A DNA stretch of 59,480 bases from Burkholderia singularis (lineage in GTDB: Bacteria; Pseudomonadota; Gammaproteobacteria; Burkholderiales; Burkholderiaceae): the NCBI RefSeq assembly GCF_900176645.1, contig NZ_FXAN01000053.1, positions 1 through 59,480 of the forward strand, in the 5' to 3' direction. A program made the translations under genes and the position numbers. Position 1 is the first letter of the stretch. Every line of letters begins with the position of its first letter. Below the pieces are notes generated by a model that was not told the DNA's origin, did not search any database, and saw only the letters and a program-made list of their open reading frames with translations. Shown here piece by piece: positions 28,086 to 36,211 of this stretch.

Positions 28086-28427
28086 CTACACTCCAGGAAC
28101 GATTCGATGCGGACGCAAAAGCGCACGTGCATTGAGCGGCAGGTCGGTGACCGGTCCAAATGCCGTGTCTTCACGGTTCGCGTATAACTCGGCCGTGATC
28201 TTCAGAATCGCGGCTCGAACTGCGGCATTCACGACCATCGGATTCTCGCCGGCAGTGCCCTCGGTGATCGCGGCGGCCATTGCATCTTGTGTCTCGAAAA
28301 CCGGCCGATTCAGGTAGTCGATCGCCGATTGCGTTGCGCCATCGAGCAACGCCTGCACAACGTCATCCTCGACACCGGCATTGGCCCGCACGAATCCCAA
28401 CGCAAGTTTCAGATCAACGAGTGCCAT
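28086..28427 (-). CDS. Head-tail connector protein (gp6-like)
   Basis: The 113-residue helical protein (MALVDLKLALGFVRANAGVE; LLDGATQSAIDYLNRPVFE; AVRAAILKITAELYANRED) matches the HK97 gp6-like connector family that forms a ring under the portal. Position and size are canonical. Confidence 0.92.
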   Translation of the reverse strand: MALVDLKLALGFVRANAGVEDDVVQALLDGATQSAIDYLNRPVFETQDAMAAAITEGTAGENPMVVNAAVRAAILKITAELYANREDTAFGPVTDLPLNARALLRPHRIVPGV

Positions 28428-28430
28428 TGC

Positions 28431-28595
28431 TTACTTCTTTGACTTCGCTGGATTCTTGTCTTCCGAACCCTCTAGCGCATCGAGCGCGTGAGCGCTGTCT
28501 TCCAACTCTTCTGGGCACTCGTCGCCAACCTCAAACGCAGTCGGATAAATTTCGCCGTTTTTCACACCTTTGAACGGCTTGATGAATTTCGCCAT
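28431..28595 (-). CDS. Small acidic/basic phage protein (54 aa)
   Basis: This short gene between capsid and connector genes reads MAKFIKPFKGVKNGEIYPTA, then an acidic middle (ECPEELEDSAHALDALEG) and a lysine-rich end. A short protein with this pattern (KPFxGxxxGEIYP) commonly follows the capsid gene in HK97-type phages and may be a head completion or decoration factor. It stops 3 bp before the connector gene. Confidence 0.8.
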   Translation of the reverse strand: MAKFIKPFKGVKNGEIYPTAFEVGDECPEELEDSAHALDALEGSEDKNPAKSKK

Positions 28596-28610
28596 GTGAT
28601 TTCTCGATCA

Positions 28611-28642
28611 GAAAAAAGAAGGGGCACCACGAACGATGCCCC
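28611..28642 (-). terminator. Terminator after the capsid gene
   Basis: GGGGCA (28621-28626) and TGCCCC (28637-28642) form a stem with a 10-nt loop, followed on the minus strand by TTCTTTTTTC. It should reduce transcription past the highly expressed capsid gene. Confidence 0.8.
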
Positions 28643-28673
28643 TCCAAGCCTCACCTTCCAGACGATCGGTGTA

Positions 28674-29951
28674 TTACGCGCTCGCGGCCACCTTCAGCGC
28701 GCGCATCGGCTCCGGATTCAGCAGGCCACCGCCGACGCGCTTGGTCGTGTAGAACAACACGTACGGTTTCGCCGTGTACGGATCGCGAAGCACGCGCACA
28801 CCGATTCGGTCGATGATGAGATATGTCTGCTGGAAATCGCCGAACAGGATCGGCGTCGAATTCGCCGCAACGTCTGGCATATCCGGCACTTCCGCCACCG
28901 GATAGCCTGCCAGCGTCGCCGGTTGACCCGCGACGAACGACGGCTGCCAGAGATAATTGCCTTGGCCGTCTTTCAGCTTACGGACGTCGCGCTGCGTATT
29001 GCGGTTCATCGTGAAGCGAGCATTACCAGTGAAGGCACTCGGCAGGTCATAAATCAGATCGATAATGCCGTCGGACGTGATACCCGCGGCAGCACCACTA
29101 TTCACCACGCCGATCGCGCCGAACGGATGCTTGTTCGCATTCGCGCCGCCGGCCACATACGTGAGAATGCCGATCGGCTTCTTCGTGCCGTCGCCCGCGA
29201 GAAATGCCTTTCCTTCCTGTTTCGCGAATTCGGTCTGAACCTCCGTCGCGAGCCACGCTTCGAGATCGATTTCGCTGTCGTCGAGAATGCCCTGTGTTGC
29301 GGCCGGGTTCGCATAGATCTCGCCGTGACCGAACGCGAGCGATGCGAACGCACCCGTGTTCGTCTGCGGGCGCTGATCCGTTTCACCGACCCAGCCGCTG
29401 GCCGTGCCGCCCATGTTAAAGAGCTTCGAGAAGCCCACCTTTGACACCGATTGCACGCGGCACAATTGGCGCATCGGCGAGATCTGCACGAGCTTATTCG
29501 TGATCGTGCGATCCCATTCGATCGGTGTCAGATAACCGCCTTCGCTGTCCGCGCCCTTGTTCAGCTCGGCGTTGACTTCGCCCCCCTTGAAATGAGCGCT
29601 GAAAGCGGCGGTGTATTCAGCATCGCGCAGCGGCTTCGCACCGCCCGAACCCATCTGCGCCGCCGCGAGCTTAACGTTGGCTTCGTCGACGGCAGCCTGA
29701 AGCGATTCGAGATCTGCGCCGATCTTCTCGACCTTCGCCATGGTGTCCGACGTCGGCAGGCCGGCTTTTACTTCGTCAAGTTGTTTCGCGTGTTGCGCCT
29801 TGAAGTCGTGGAACGCCTTTTGCAGATTGTCGATCAATGCCTTGATCTCGCCCGGACCATCGGCGCGAACCGAGAGGATGCCGCGCGGTACCGCGCCGGC
29901 CGAGCCGGACAGGGCAGCCGCGAGCGCGGCGATCAGGAGTTTTTTGCTCAT
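28674..29951 (-). CDS. Major capsid protein, HK97 fold
   Basis: The 425-residue protein has a helical delta-like region (about residues 30-110; LIDNLQKAFHDFKAQHAKQL) and an HK97-fold core (EGGYLTPIEWDRTITNKLVQ; DDSEIDLEAWLATEVQTEFA; AFLAGDGTKKPIGILTY; YLIIDRIGVRVLRDPYTAKP). The first 20 residues (MSKKLLIAALAAALSGSAGA) look like a Sec signal peptide with an AxA site, which is odd for a capsid protein. The start at 29951 has AAGGA upstream. The region after the delta part would be cut by the adjacent protease during maturation. Confidence 0.95.
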   Translation of the reverse strand: MSKKLLIAALAAALSGSAGAVPRGILSVRADGPGEIKALIDNLQKAFHDFKAQHAKQLDEVKAGLPTSDTMAKVEKIGADLESLQAAVDEANVKLAAAQMGSGGAKPLRDAEYTAAFSAHFKGGEVNAELNKGADSEGGYLTPIEWDRTITNKLVQISPMRQLCRVQSVSKVGFSKLFNMGGTASGWVGETDQRPQTNTGAFASLAFGHGEIYANPAATQGILDDSEIDLEAWLATEVQTEFAKQEGKAFLAGDGTKKPIGILTYVAGGANANKHPFGAIGVVNSGAAAGITSDGIIDLIYDLPSAFTGNARFTMNRNTQRDVRKLKDGQGNYLWQPSFVAGQPATLAGYPVAEVPDMPDVAANSTPILFGDFQQTYLIIDRIGVRVLRDPYTAKPYVLFYTTKRVGGGLLNPEPMRALKVAASA

Positions 29952-29955
29952 ATGG

Positions 29956-30798
29956 TTATCCTTGAAGAGCGTTGATGAGGGTATGCAGCGAGGCTGCAAC
30001 GTCGTCGCCAGCGCCCGGCGTGGCGTGTCCGGCGGCAGCGCCCGGCTTGCCGTCGAATAGGGCTTTGAGTGCATCGCGCCGCACGGTTCGGGAGTAACCC
30101 GCCCGCGCCATCGATGCCTCAATGAGCGCCATTGCCTTCCGGCCTGCGCTCGCATGGGTTTCTTTCGCGATTGACGCACTATCGAGCTTCCCGCTTGCAA
30201 ATCCGTCCTCGACCGCCTGATCGGCGTCAATCCAGGTTTCCTTGTCCATCAACGCTGCGGCCGTCGCCTCCGAAATGCCGGCGCGCTGTGCGTATAGCTT
30301 TGCCATGGCCGCATCGAATGGCGCCAGCGTCGCGGCAACGGCTGTCATGTCATGCCGGTTGCCGATCGCGACGGCCCATGCGTTGTGAATCATCAGAAAC
30401 GCGCCATCTCCCATCAGGATTTCGTCACCGGCCATCGCGATCACCGACGCGGCCGAAGCAGCCAGACCCATGACGTTGATCGTCACCTTGGCCTTGTGCT
30501 CGCGCAGCAGGTTGTAGATCGCGACGCCTTCGAAGAAGTCGCCGCCCGGCGAGTTGACGTTCACCATCACGTCACGAGCACCGATACTGCGCAACGCAGC
30601 GCTGATGCGCTTGGCCGTAACGCCCGTTCCCTCCCAGTTATCGCCGATCGTGTCGTAGATTGAGATCGACGCCGAATCGTCAGAGACTGCGGCACGTACA
30701 TCCGGCTCCCAGCGCTCCAGTGCATCCGGGCGGACATCGTATTGCGCAGCATTGAGCCGATGGTCGGCTCGAATTTCAGGCAGGTTGAGGAGACTCAT
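29956..30798 (-). CDS. ClpP-like prohead protease
   Basis: The 280-residue protein has the ClpP/S14 fold: SISIYDTIGDNWEG, VNVNSPGGDFFEGVAIYNLL, the catalytic Ser in VMGLAASAASVIAMAGD, the His in GAFLMIHNAW, and an Asp later in WIDADQAVEDGFA. It should cleave the capsid delta region and itself during head maturation. It overlaps the portal gene by 23 bp and ends 4 bp before the capsid start. Confidence 0.95.
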   Translation of the reverse strand: MSLLNLPEIRADHRLNAAQYDVRPDALERWEPDVRAAVSDDSASISIYDTIGDNWEGTGVTAKRISAALRSIGARDVMVNVNSPGGDFFEGVAIYNLLREHKAKVTINVMGLAASAASVIAMAGDEILMGDGAFLMIHNAWAVAIGNRHDMTAVAATLAPFDAAMAKLYAQRAGISEATAAALMDKETWIDADQAVEDGFASGKLDSASIAKETHASAGRKAMALIEASMARAGYSRTVRRDALKALFDGKPGAAAGHATPGAGDDVAASLHTLINALQG

Positions 30799-32071
30799 TA
30801 CCGCTTCTCTTTGGTTTCTGTGTCATCGGGTTCCGGAGCTGATCGGCAACCGGGTCATCTACGCGAGGTAGATCCAGCGTCTCGCGAACTTCGTTTTGCT
30901 TCATCCACGGAGACTGACCGCCAGCGCCGAGCGCCTTCGAGAAGAAGGCGGCCTGATCATTCAGCGTCCCGCGCAAGAGCGCGCCTTCGTTAAACTTGAA
31001 TTGCTTCAACCCGAGCATCTTTTCCGGCAGAAATGAACGCGCCGCCGCTTGCTCCCAAGCCACAAACCAGTGCGACAACCCGTACTGGATGAAGAAGATC
31101 GCAAGCTGTTCGATACCACTGCCCCAACTCGTGTCGTCCATCATCAGCAGCGGGCGCGGCACGCCGTACATGCGCGCGACTTCCTCGATCTGATGATTCC
31201 GGTTCTCGATTTGCTGCGCCGCCGCTGCTGTGTTCGAAAACTGCTTCGCCGTCGCACCTTCCTCCAACAGGAACCATCGGCCAGCGTTTTCCGGCCCGCT
31301 GTAATCCTCGTCCATCGACGACTTCATGCGCCCGTATGCCTTATCGGATAGCTCCTTGGGCACTTCGATCGCGCCGCCAGCCATCACGCCAGTGCGGAAC
31401 GTTCGCGACGCCGCTCGCTCGGCTTGCTCAGCTAGCTCCAGAGCATCGCGGGACAGCTTGACCCGCGAAATACCATTGATCCCGTCGAGAGACAGGTCAC
31501 GCAGATGAAACACCTCGCGCGCCGGCAGCTCGACCATATCGCCGGCCGGCGTCGTGTAGTCATAGACGATCTGCCACGTAGACGTTAGCCGCGGCTTCGC
31601 CAACCCTCGATCCATCGGAATCATGCGAATCGGTCGACCTCCGGACCAAATCACGCGCGCCATCGCCTGACCATCGAGTAGCGCCCGCAACTGCATCAGG
31701 CTCTTGAACTCCATCGGCGTTTGCCAATCGTTCGGCCTGTATTTCAGCAGCCGATGCGCCGGATCATCCGTCTGCACCTGCTTGCTGTCGCCGCTATTGA
31801 TCAGGTTCATCGGCAACATGCCGATCGTTCCGGAAATCAACGTGACGCAGCGTAGAAGCGCCATGTTTCGCAGCGCTCGCGATTCGCGCCCCGCGCTGCC
31901 GTCCAACTCGCCGCGCCGGATGTACTCCTTCAATCGCGGATCGTCGAGCCCGCTGAACGATTCGCCCGGCGGGGACGCCGCCGAGGCTGCCACCTGAAAC
32001 GACGGCTCGACGTGCGGACGAGCGTCGGCCTCCGGCTGGCTACCGCGCCGGATGAAATCGAACCAACCCAT
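30776..32071 (-). CDS. Portal protein, HK97 family
   Basis: The 431-residue protein has the HK97 portal signatures LRNMALLRCVTLISGTIGML near residue 65, LMQLRALLDGQAMARVIWSG, REVFHLRDLSLDGINGISRV and IEEVARMYGVPRPLLMMDD. Twelve copies form the ring through which DNA enters and leaves the head. It begins MGWFDFIRRGSQ, a common start for this family, and sits 7 bp after the terminase gene. Confidence 0.95.
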   Translation of the reverse strand: MGWFDFIRRGSQPEADARPHVEPSFQVAASAASPPGESFSGLDDPRLKEYIRRGELDGSAGRESRALRNMALLRCVTLISGTIGMLPMNLINSGDSKQVQTDDPAHRLLKYRPNDWQTPMEFKSLMQLRALLDGQAMARVIWSGGRPIRMIPMDRGLAKPRLTSTWQIVYDYTTPAGDMVELPAREVFHLRDLSLDGINGISRVKLSRDALELAEQAERAASRTFRTGVMAGGAIEVPKELSDKAYGRMKSSMDEDYSGPENAGRWFLLEEGATAKQFSNTAAAAQQIENRNHQIEEVARMYGVPRPLLMMDDTSWGSGIEQLAIFFIQYGLSHWFVAWEQAAARSFLPEKMLGLKQFKFNEGALLRGTLNDQAAFFSKALGAGGQSPWMKQNEVRETLDLPRVDDPVADQLRNPMTQKPKRSGNESPQPA

Positions 32072-32078
32072 TCACACC

Positions 32079-33821
32079 TCAGAGAAAACGAATACCGCGC
32101 GTCTCGTAGACCGATTGGCCCTGCGCGTCCGGATTGCGCGCCATGAGCGACACGGCGTTGAATAACGCCATCAGCGGGTCGATCTTGGCCGTCCCGCTCA
32201 CCTGCTTCGTGATGTTCACGGCGTTGCCTACCGGCACGACACGCGCGTTTCCAACGGCCCACGTCAACAATGGCTGGCCGCCGTGATACAACGCGCCGTC
32301 AGGAGCCTCATCGCCTTCGATTCGCTGCCCGGACGCTGCCGCGATACGCCGCTCCGTCGTCTTGATGTCTCCGGATAGCTTCCAGCCCTGCGAGATACCG
32401 ATCACCTTGTCTTCCGGCACTTTCGCAGCCGCCAGCGCATCAAGAACGGCACCGATGCCGGCCGGGTCGACACCGACCTTGTACAGAAGCCCAGCGCGTT
32501 CGATACGCGCCACATACTCGGCAACTTGCACCACGTCCTCGCCGATCCGAGAGACGATCGTAAGATCGCCGTCCCGCTCGAAATCATGAAGCATCGAAGC
32601 GATTTCTTTACGCCGCTCCAGCACAGACGGATGTGCCCAAGCGTGCGCCCACGCGAGCCAGTTCCGCGCACCGCGCACGCGCCCGACAACACCCAGCCCC
32701 AGCAAGTCATCAAGCCCGCCACCGTCGATTCCCGCCGCAATCACCTCGCATTGCTCTAGCAGGTCGAGAAGCGTCACACGCTCCGGAAGCCCGGCGCTTA
32801 TCCAGAAATCAGCGCCCGCCCAGCGGTCGGTACGCAGATTCATGCCGATTTCGATATTCAGGTGCTTGGCGAGGAATTTCTGGAACGTGCCATCGCGCTC
32901 TCCCTCATACAGCCGTAATTGGTCCTGTAGCCACTCGGCACTGACCGACCGACCGAGATTCGGGTTTGTGATGTAGAAGTTCTCCGGCAGCATGTACGTC
33001 TTCGCCTTCACCATCGCCGCAGGAAATTCGTACAGGACGCCCAGCGTCTTCGGATCATCGATCTTCCCGTCTCGCACGTCACGCCAGTAGTTCAGCTTCT
33101 GCCGGAACACACCCGCCGGCGGATCGTCGGACTGAGTGGTCAGGAAAATGACCCATCCCTCATCTCGCGATACCTGACCGCCCAGCGCTTCGAGAAACAT
33201 TGCGGCGGCGTTCGCGCGCTTACCGAACAGCCAAAGCTCGTCGACCAGAATGCGGCCCGACTTCTTGCCGGAGACGGTATCCGTGTCAGCTGCGACGACC
33301 TTCAGGCTGTTTCGATTCACGCGATGCGTGATCGTGCGAATGTGGTCTTGGATGTGGAACAACGTTGACAGCTCTTCATCAGCCCGGATCATGCCCGCCG
33401 CCGGTTTGAAGCTGTTATCCGCAACCTCCTTCGTCGGCGCCAAGATCAAATGCTCTTCTTCCTCCCGCCAGCACAGAATCAGTGCCGTCAGCATGATGCC
33501 GGCGGCAATCGTCGATTTCGTGTTCTTTTTCGAGATCAGCAGCCCGTATTCGCGGATCAGTTGCTTCCCGGTCTCAGCGTCATAGCCGCCAAAGATGGCG
33601 CATACGAAATCGAATACCCACTCTTCGGAACATTCACCGAAAGTTGGCGGCCGCCATTCCTCGACTTCGGCATCCCAAATCTTCGGAAGGTCCACAACCT
33701 TCAGTTGTTTGAAGATTGCCAGAGCGCGCTCGGCCTCATCCGCGAATATCGGCGGCGGAATGATCGATCGACGTTCAATCAGCCGCGTTTCCCAGTCAGG
33801 GCACGCCGTTGTCCATTCCAT
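32079..33821 (-). CDS. terL: Terminase large subunit
   Basis: The 580-residue protein has an ATPase N-terminal half with a deviant Walker A in LLISKKNTKSTIAAGIMLTA and Walker B/C in KSGRILVDELWLFGK. The nuclease half starts near IAAGIDGGGLDDLLGLGVVG with its first catalytic Asp. It pumps DNA into the prohead and makes the terminal cuts. It overlaps the small subunit by one base and is of the HK97/P27 type. Confidence 0.95.
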   Translation of the reverse strand: MEWTTACPDWETRLIERRSIIPPPIFADEAERALAIFKQLKVVDLPKIWDAEVEEWRPPTFGECSEEWVFDFVCAIFGGYDAETGKQLIREYGLLISKKNTKSTIAAGIMLTALILCWREEEEHLILAPTKEVADNSFKPAAGMIRADEELSTLFHIQDHIRTITHRVNRNSLKVVAADTDTVSGKKSGRILVDELWLFGKRANAAAMFLEALGGQVSRDEGWVIFLTTQSDDPPAGVFRQKLNYWRDVRDGKIDDPKTLGVLYEFPAAMVKAKTYMLPENFYITNPNLGRSVSAEWLQDQLRLYEGERDGTFQKFLAKHLNIEIGMNLRTDRWAGADFWISAGLPERVTLLDLLEQCEVIAAGIDGGGLDDLLGLGVVGRVRGARNWLAWAHAWAHPSVLERRKEIASMLHDFERDGDLTIVSRIGEDVVQVAEYVARIERAGLLYKVGVDPAGIGAVLDALAAAKVPEDKVIGISQGWKLSGDIKTTERRIAAASGQRIEGDEAPDGALYHGGQPLLTWAVGNARVVPVGNAVNITKQVSGTAKIDPLMALFNAVSLMARNPDAQGQSVYETRGIRFL

Positions 33822-34300
33822 CAGTCGACCTTCTTCCCCCCGTTAGCGACCAGCCGCGGCGGTGCCGACGGAGCAAACCGGCTCGCGACCTTCTTCGCCG
33901 CCTCGGCGCTCTGTTCCTTCTTGCCCCCCTCGCCAAGCTTCTTATGCACGAACGGCATCAGCGCCTTCGCCGCGTCGATACGCAGCTTCGGTTCGGTTCG
34001 CGAATCGTTCATGGCCGCGAGAAGAAACGCCTTCGGGTCAGTGAAGGTCGTCATCGCCTCCAGGTCGAAGCCGGCCGGCTTCTGCGGCGGCGACGCCTGC
34101 TGTGCGCGTTCGCTCGACTTAGATTCCGTCTGCACCCGATTCGCGGCGAGATACAGGGCCACATCCTTGTCTTTAACAAGGCGCGACCCGGCCGCCGATG
34201 CCGTCGCGGGGCTGTAGCCTGCCGTGATAGCCGCGTCCTTATTGGACTTGCCGGCTAAAACAGCGTCGGCGAACTTCCGCTTTTTCGCTGTTAAAGCCAT
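33821..34300 (-). CDS. terS: Terminase small subunit
   Basis: The 159-residue protein starts MALTAKKRKFADAVLAGKSN with a helix-turn-helix (KDAAITAGYSPATASAAGSR), as in DNA-recognising terminase small subunits. The remaining part is basic and Ala-rich. AGGAA eight bases upstream supports the ATG at 34300. It binds the packaging site and loads the large subunit. Confidence 0.9.
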   Translation of the reverse strand: MALTAKKRKFADAVLAGKSNKDAAITAGYSPATASAAGSRLVKDKDVALYLAANRVQTESKSSERAQQASPPQKPAGFDLEAMTTFTDPKAFLLAAMNDSRTEPKLRIDAAKALMPFVHKKLGEGGKKEQSAEAAKKVASRFAPSAPPRLVANGGKKVD

Positions 34301-34428
34301 TAACAAATTCCTAAAAAGGGGAAATTTTCTGCGCGTGAGGGAACGTGCGGTCTAGGCCCGACGAGCCCTCAGACTTTCGACACCCCCTGCCCGGTCGGAC
34401 TCGACCGACGTTGCGTTTTCGCAACACT
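34301..34428. other. Gap between HNH and terS, candidate packaging site
   Basis: In HK97-like cos phages the cohesive-end site is usually next to terS and the HNH gene. This 128-bp gap contains TTGCGTTTTCGCAA, a short inverted repeat, and an A-rich patch near 34311-34326. I cannot identify the nicks from sequence. Confidence 0.3.
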
Positions 34429-34821
34429 TTATTGACTGCGCTCCATCCGCTGTTTGTCGCCGTCGTGATGCGGCTTACACAACGTTTGAACGTTGTTCGG
34501 ATCAAGCTGCAATCGCCTGTCGCCGCGGTGCGGCACGATGTGATCGCCAATCGTCCCGATCGGCTCGGCGATCCCTCGCGCAGCACACGCCAGCACGACG
34601 TCAACGGGAGCCCAACCAGTCATGCCGATCTCGCGCAAGCAGTACACACAATGCGGGTGCTTCGCGAGGTGTTCGGCCCGGAGCTTCTGCCACGCGTAGC
34701 CGTACCCTCGTGCCGTGCTGCTAGTCTTGCCCGCTCGCCATGAGCCGGGCGTCGCCGTCGCGACACGCGAGCCGACCATCTGCCCCACACGCGGCTTGAG
34801 CGTCTCAAGCTTTCTTGCCAT
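34429..34821 (-). CDS. HNH endonuclease next to terminase
   Basis: The 130-residue protein has a CxxC zinc pair (HCVYC) and an HNH motif: GDHIVPHRGD, then DPNNVQTLCKPHHDGDK. HNH proteins next to terminase genes in HK97-like phages assist the large terminase in cutting cos DNA. The ATG at 34821 has GAGGG upstream; the extension before it lies in the divergent promoter region of the toxin gene. Confidence 0.92.
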   Translation of the reverse strand: MARKLETLKPRVGQMVGSRVATATPGSWRAGKTSSTARGYGYAWQKLRAEHLAKHPHCVYCLREIGMTGWAPVDVVLACAARGIAEPIGTIGDHIVPHRGDRRLQLDPNNVQTLCKPHHDGDKQRMERSQ

Positions 34822-34857
34822 GAGCCCTCGCGAACCCGCAAACATTGTTTGCATATT

Positions 34858-34876
34858 TGTTAGCAAATTGCTAACA
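34858..34876. promoter_or_regulatory. 19-bp palindromic operator upstream of the toxin-antitoxin pair
   Basis: TGTTAGCAAATTGCTAACA is a perfect 9-1-9 palindrome ending 7 bp before the toxin start. A second, imperfect dyad AAACATTGTTT lies just upstream. It is the expected binding site of the helix-turn-helix antitoxin for autorepression, and could also affect the divergent HNH gene. Confidence 0.75.
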
Positions 34877-34883
34877 TGCATTC

Positions 34884-35141
34884 ATGCACTCAATCGAATT
34901 CACCAAACAAGCCGCCCAAGCCCTCAAGGCAATGCCGCGCAATATTTCGGCGACGATTCGGGCAAAGATCGATGCACTGGCTGTCGATCCCTACGCACCG
35001 AATCCGAACGCGAAGAAGCTGGCAGGCCAACCCAGCTACCGGCTCCGAGTTGGAGATTGGCGTGTGTTGTACGAAATCGAAGATGGCCGAGTTGTAATCG
35101 TCGTACTGGCCATCAAACCCCGTGGAGGTGCCTACAAATGA
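34884..35141 (+). CDS. RelE/ParE-superfamily toxin
   Basis: The 85-residue protein (MHSIEFTKQAAQALKAMPRN; KKLAGQPSYRLRVGDWRVLY; VVIVVLAIKPRGGAYK) has the RelE/ParE fold signature with the conserved RLRVGDWRVLYE strand pair. Family members cut mRNA at the ribosome (RelE/HigB) or poison gyrase (ParE); the sequence alone does not decide. It precedes its antitoxin with a 4-bp overlap, the HigBA-like order. It is on the plus strand against the late operon, so it is cargo expressed in the lysogen. Confidence 0.92.
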   Translation: MHSIEFTKQAAQALKAMPRNISATIRAKIDALAVDPYAPNPNAKKLAGQPSYRLRVGDWRVLYEIEDGRVVIVVLAIKPRGGAYK

Positions 35142-35533
35142 CCGAAGTTCAATTTATCGAGCAGGATGGCCACCGCGCCTTTGCCGTGGTCCCCATCGAA
35201 CTTTGGGACCGCGTGAAAGACCTGATCGAAGATCTCGAAGACGAAGCGCTGTTCGCCCAAGCCAAGGCAAACGACGATGGTCACCGCATCCCGGCCGCCG
35301 TACTCGACGCCGAGTTGGCGGGCGATCATCCCGTTCGCGCCTGGCGCAACCATCTACGCATGACGCAAGATGCGCTCGCCGCCGGAGCAGGAATCAGCAA
35401 ACCGTATCTCAGCCAAATCGAAACCCGGCAGCGCGTCGGCACTACTGACGTACTGTCCAAGATTGCTGGTGTGCTCGCCATACCTATCGACCACCTGATC
35501 GAACAACCTGCCAATCAAACCGATAAGCCATGA
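35138..35533 (+). CDS. Antitoxin with XRE-type helix-turn-helix
   Basis: The 131-residue protein has an N-terminal part rich in acidic residues (RVKDLIEDLEDEALFAQAKA), likely to wrap the toxin, and a C-terminal XRE helix-turn-helix (MTQDALAAGAGISKPYLSQI, then LSKIAGVLAIPIDHLIE). It should neutralise the toxin and repress the operon at the palindrome. Its ATG overlaps the toxin stop. A bidirectional terminator follows. Confidence 0.92.
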   Translation: MTEVQFIEQDGHRAFAVVPIELWDRVKDLIEDLEDEALFAQAKANDDGHRIPAAVLDAELAGDHPVRAWRNHLRMTQDALAAGAGISKPYLSQIETRQRVGTTDVLSKIAGVLAIPIDHLIEQPANQTDKP

Positions 35534-35563
35534 AGCGGAGTCCCCGCGCGGTGCGTACAAACG

Positions 35564-35594
35564 AAAAAGCCCGCGAGGTTTTCACCTTGCGGGC
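35564..35594. terminator. Bidirectional terminator between convergent units
   Basis: GCCCGCGAGGT (35569-35579) pairs with ACCTTGCGGGC (35584-35594) with one G.U; a run of five A on the left gives T for minus-strand transcripts. It separates the antitoxin from the minus-strand gene ending at 35649. Confidence 0.85.
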
Positions 35595-35648
35595 TCGTTG
35601 CACTAATACGCTACTCTCTAAAAGATTGCCATCAGATTGGTTCGGCGA

Positions 35649-36104
35649 TCACAACCCGTTTTCGCCGAGGAATCGCCCCCATATCTCCAGAGCTTCGTCG
35701 GCTAGGCGAAATACGTCAAAAATCTTGCCATCTACTCGCAACTCCCATACTGTTTGAATGCTGTTGAATGGCACCGTACCGAACGGAGCGGTAAATGCTG
35801 TATACCCTTTAACTCTCGCCTGAACGTCGTCTCTCGGCTTTTGCGTCGAGCCAGTTAGAACAAGATGCTTCGCCTTGTCACCAACATCTCGGCACGCCTT
35901 AATCACGTCGCCCGACTCAAGGGAGTTGATCAGACGCTGTGCAACCGTGGAATTTCGCTTTATGTAATCCGGCAGATGCCGGATCGTAACAAAAAAATTG
36001 TAGACGTTGTCGATATGCGGATCCGAACGCATTCGTTCCCGCTCCCGCACCGCCTTGTTATACAGATCTCTGGGCGTCTCAAGGCTGAAGAAATGAGGAT
36101 CCAT
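35649..36104 (-). CDS. Hypothetical phage protein (151 aa)
   Basis: The protein (MDPHFFSLETPRDLYNKAVR; VYNFFVTIRHLPDYIKRNST; DEALEIWGRFLGENGL) looks well folded and cytoplasmic, with no hydrophobic segment. No family is certain. It lies alone between two terminators at the border of early and late genes, where cargo genes are common. Confidence 0.8.
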   Translation of the reverse strand: MDPHFFSLETPRDLYNKAVRERERMRSDPHIDNVYNFFVTIRHLPDYIKRNSTVAQRLINSLESGDVIKACRDVGDKAKHLVLTGSTQKPRDDVQARVKGYTAFTAPFGTVPFNSIQTVWELRVDGKIFDVFRLADEALEIWGRFLGENGL

Positions 36105-36123
36105 CTAGCCATCCATCATGTAG

Positions 36124-36150
36124 AAAAGCCCACGCGGAAACCAAGCGGGC
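36124..36150 (-). terminator. Probable terminator after the early operon
   Basis: On the minus strand GCCCGC and GCGTGGGC form a stem with one bulge followed by TTTT. It lies 60 bp downstream of the stop of the gene at 36212-36847 and before the start of the gene at 35649-36104. Confidence 0.5.
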
Positions 36151-36211
36151 CTTGGACGCACTAATCACGTGTATCGAATAGATGTGATTATTGTGGGTCA
36201 AACACACATTG

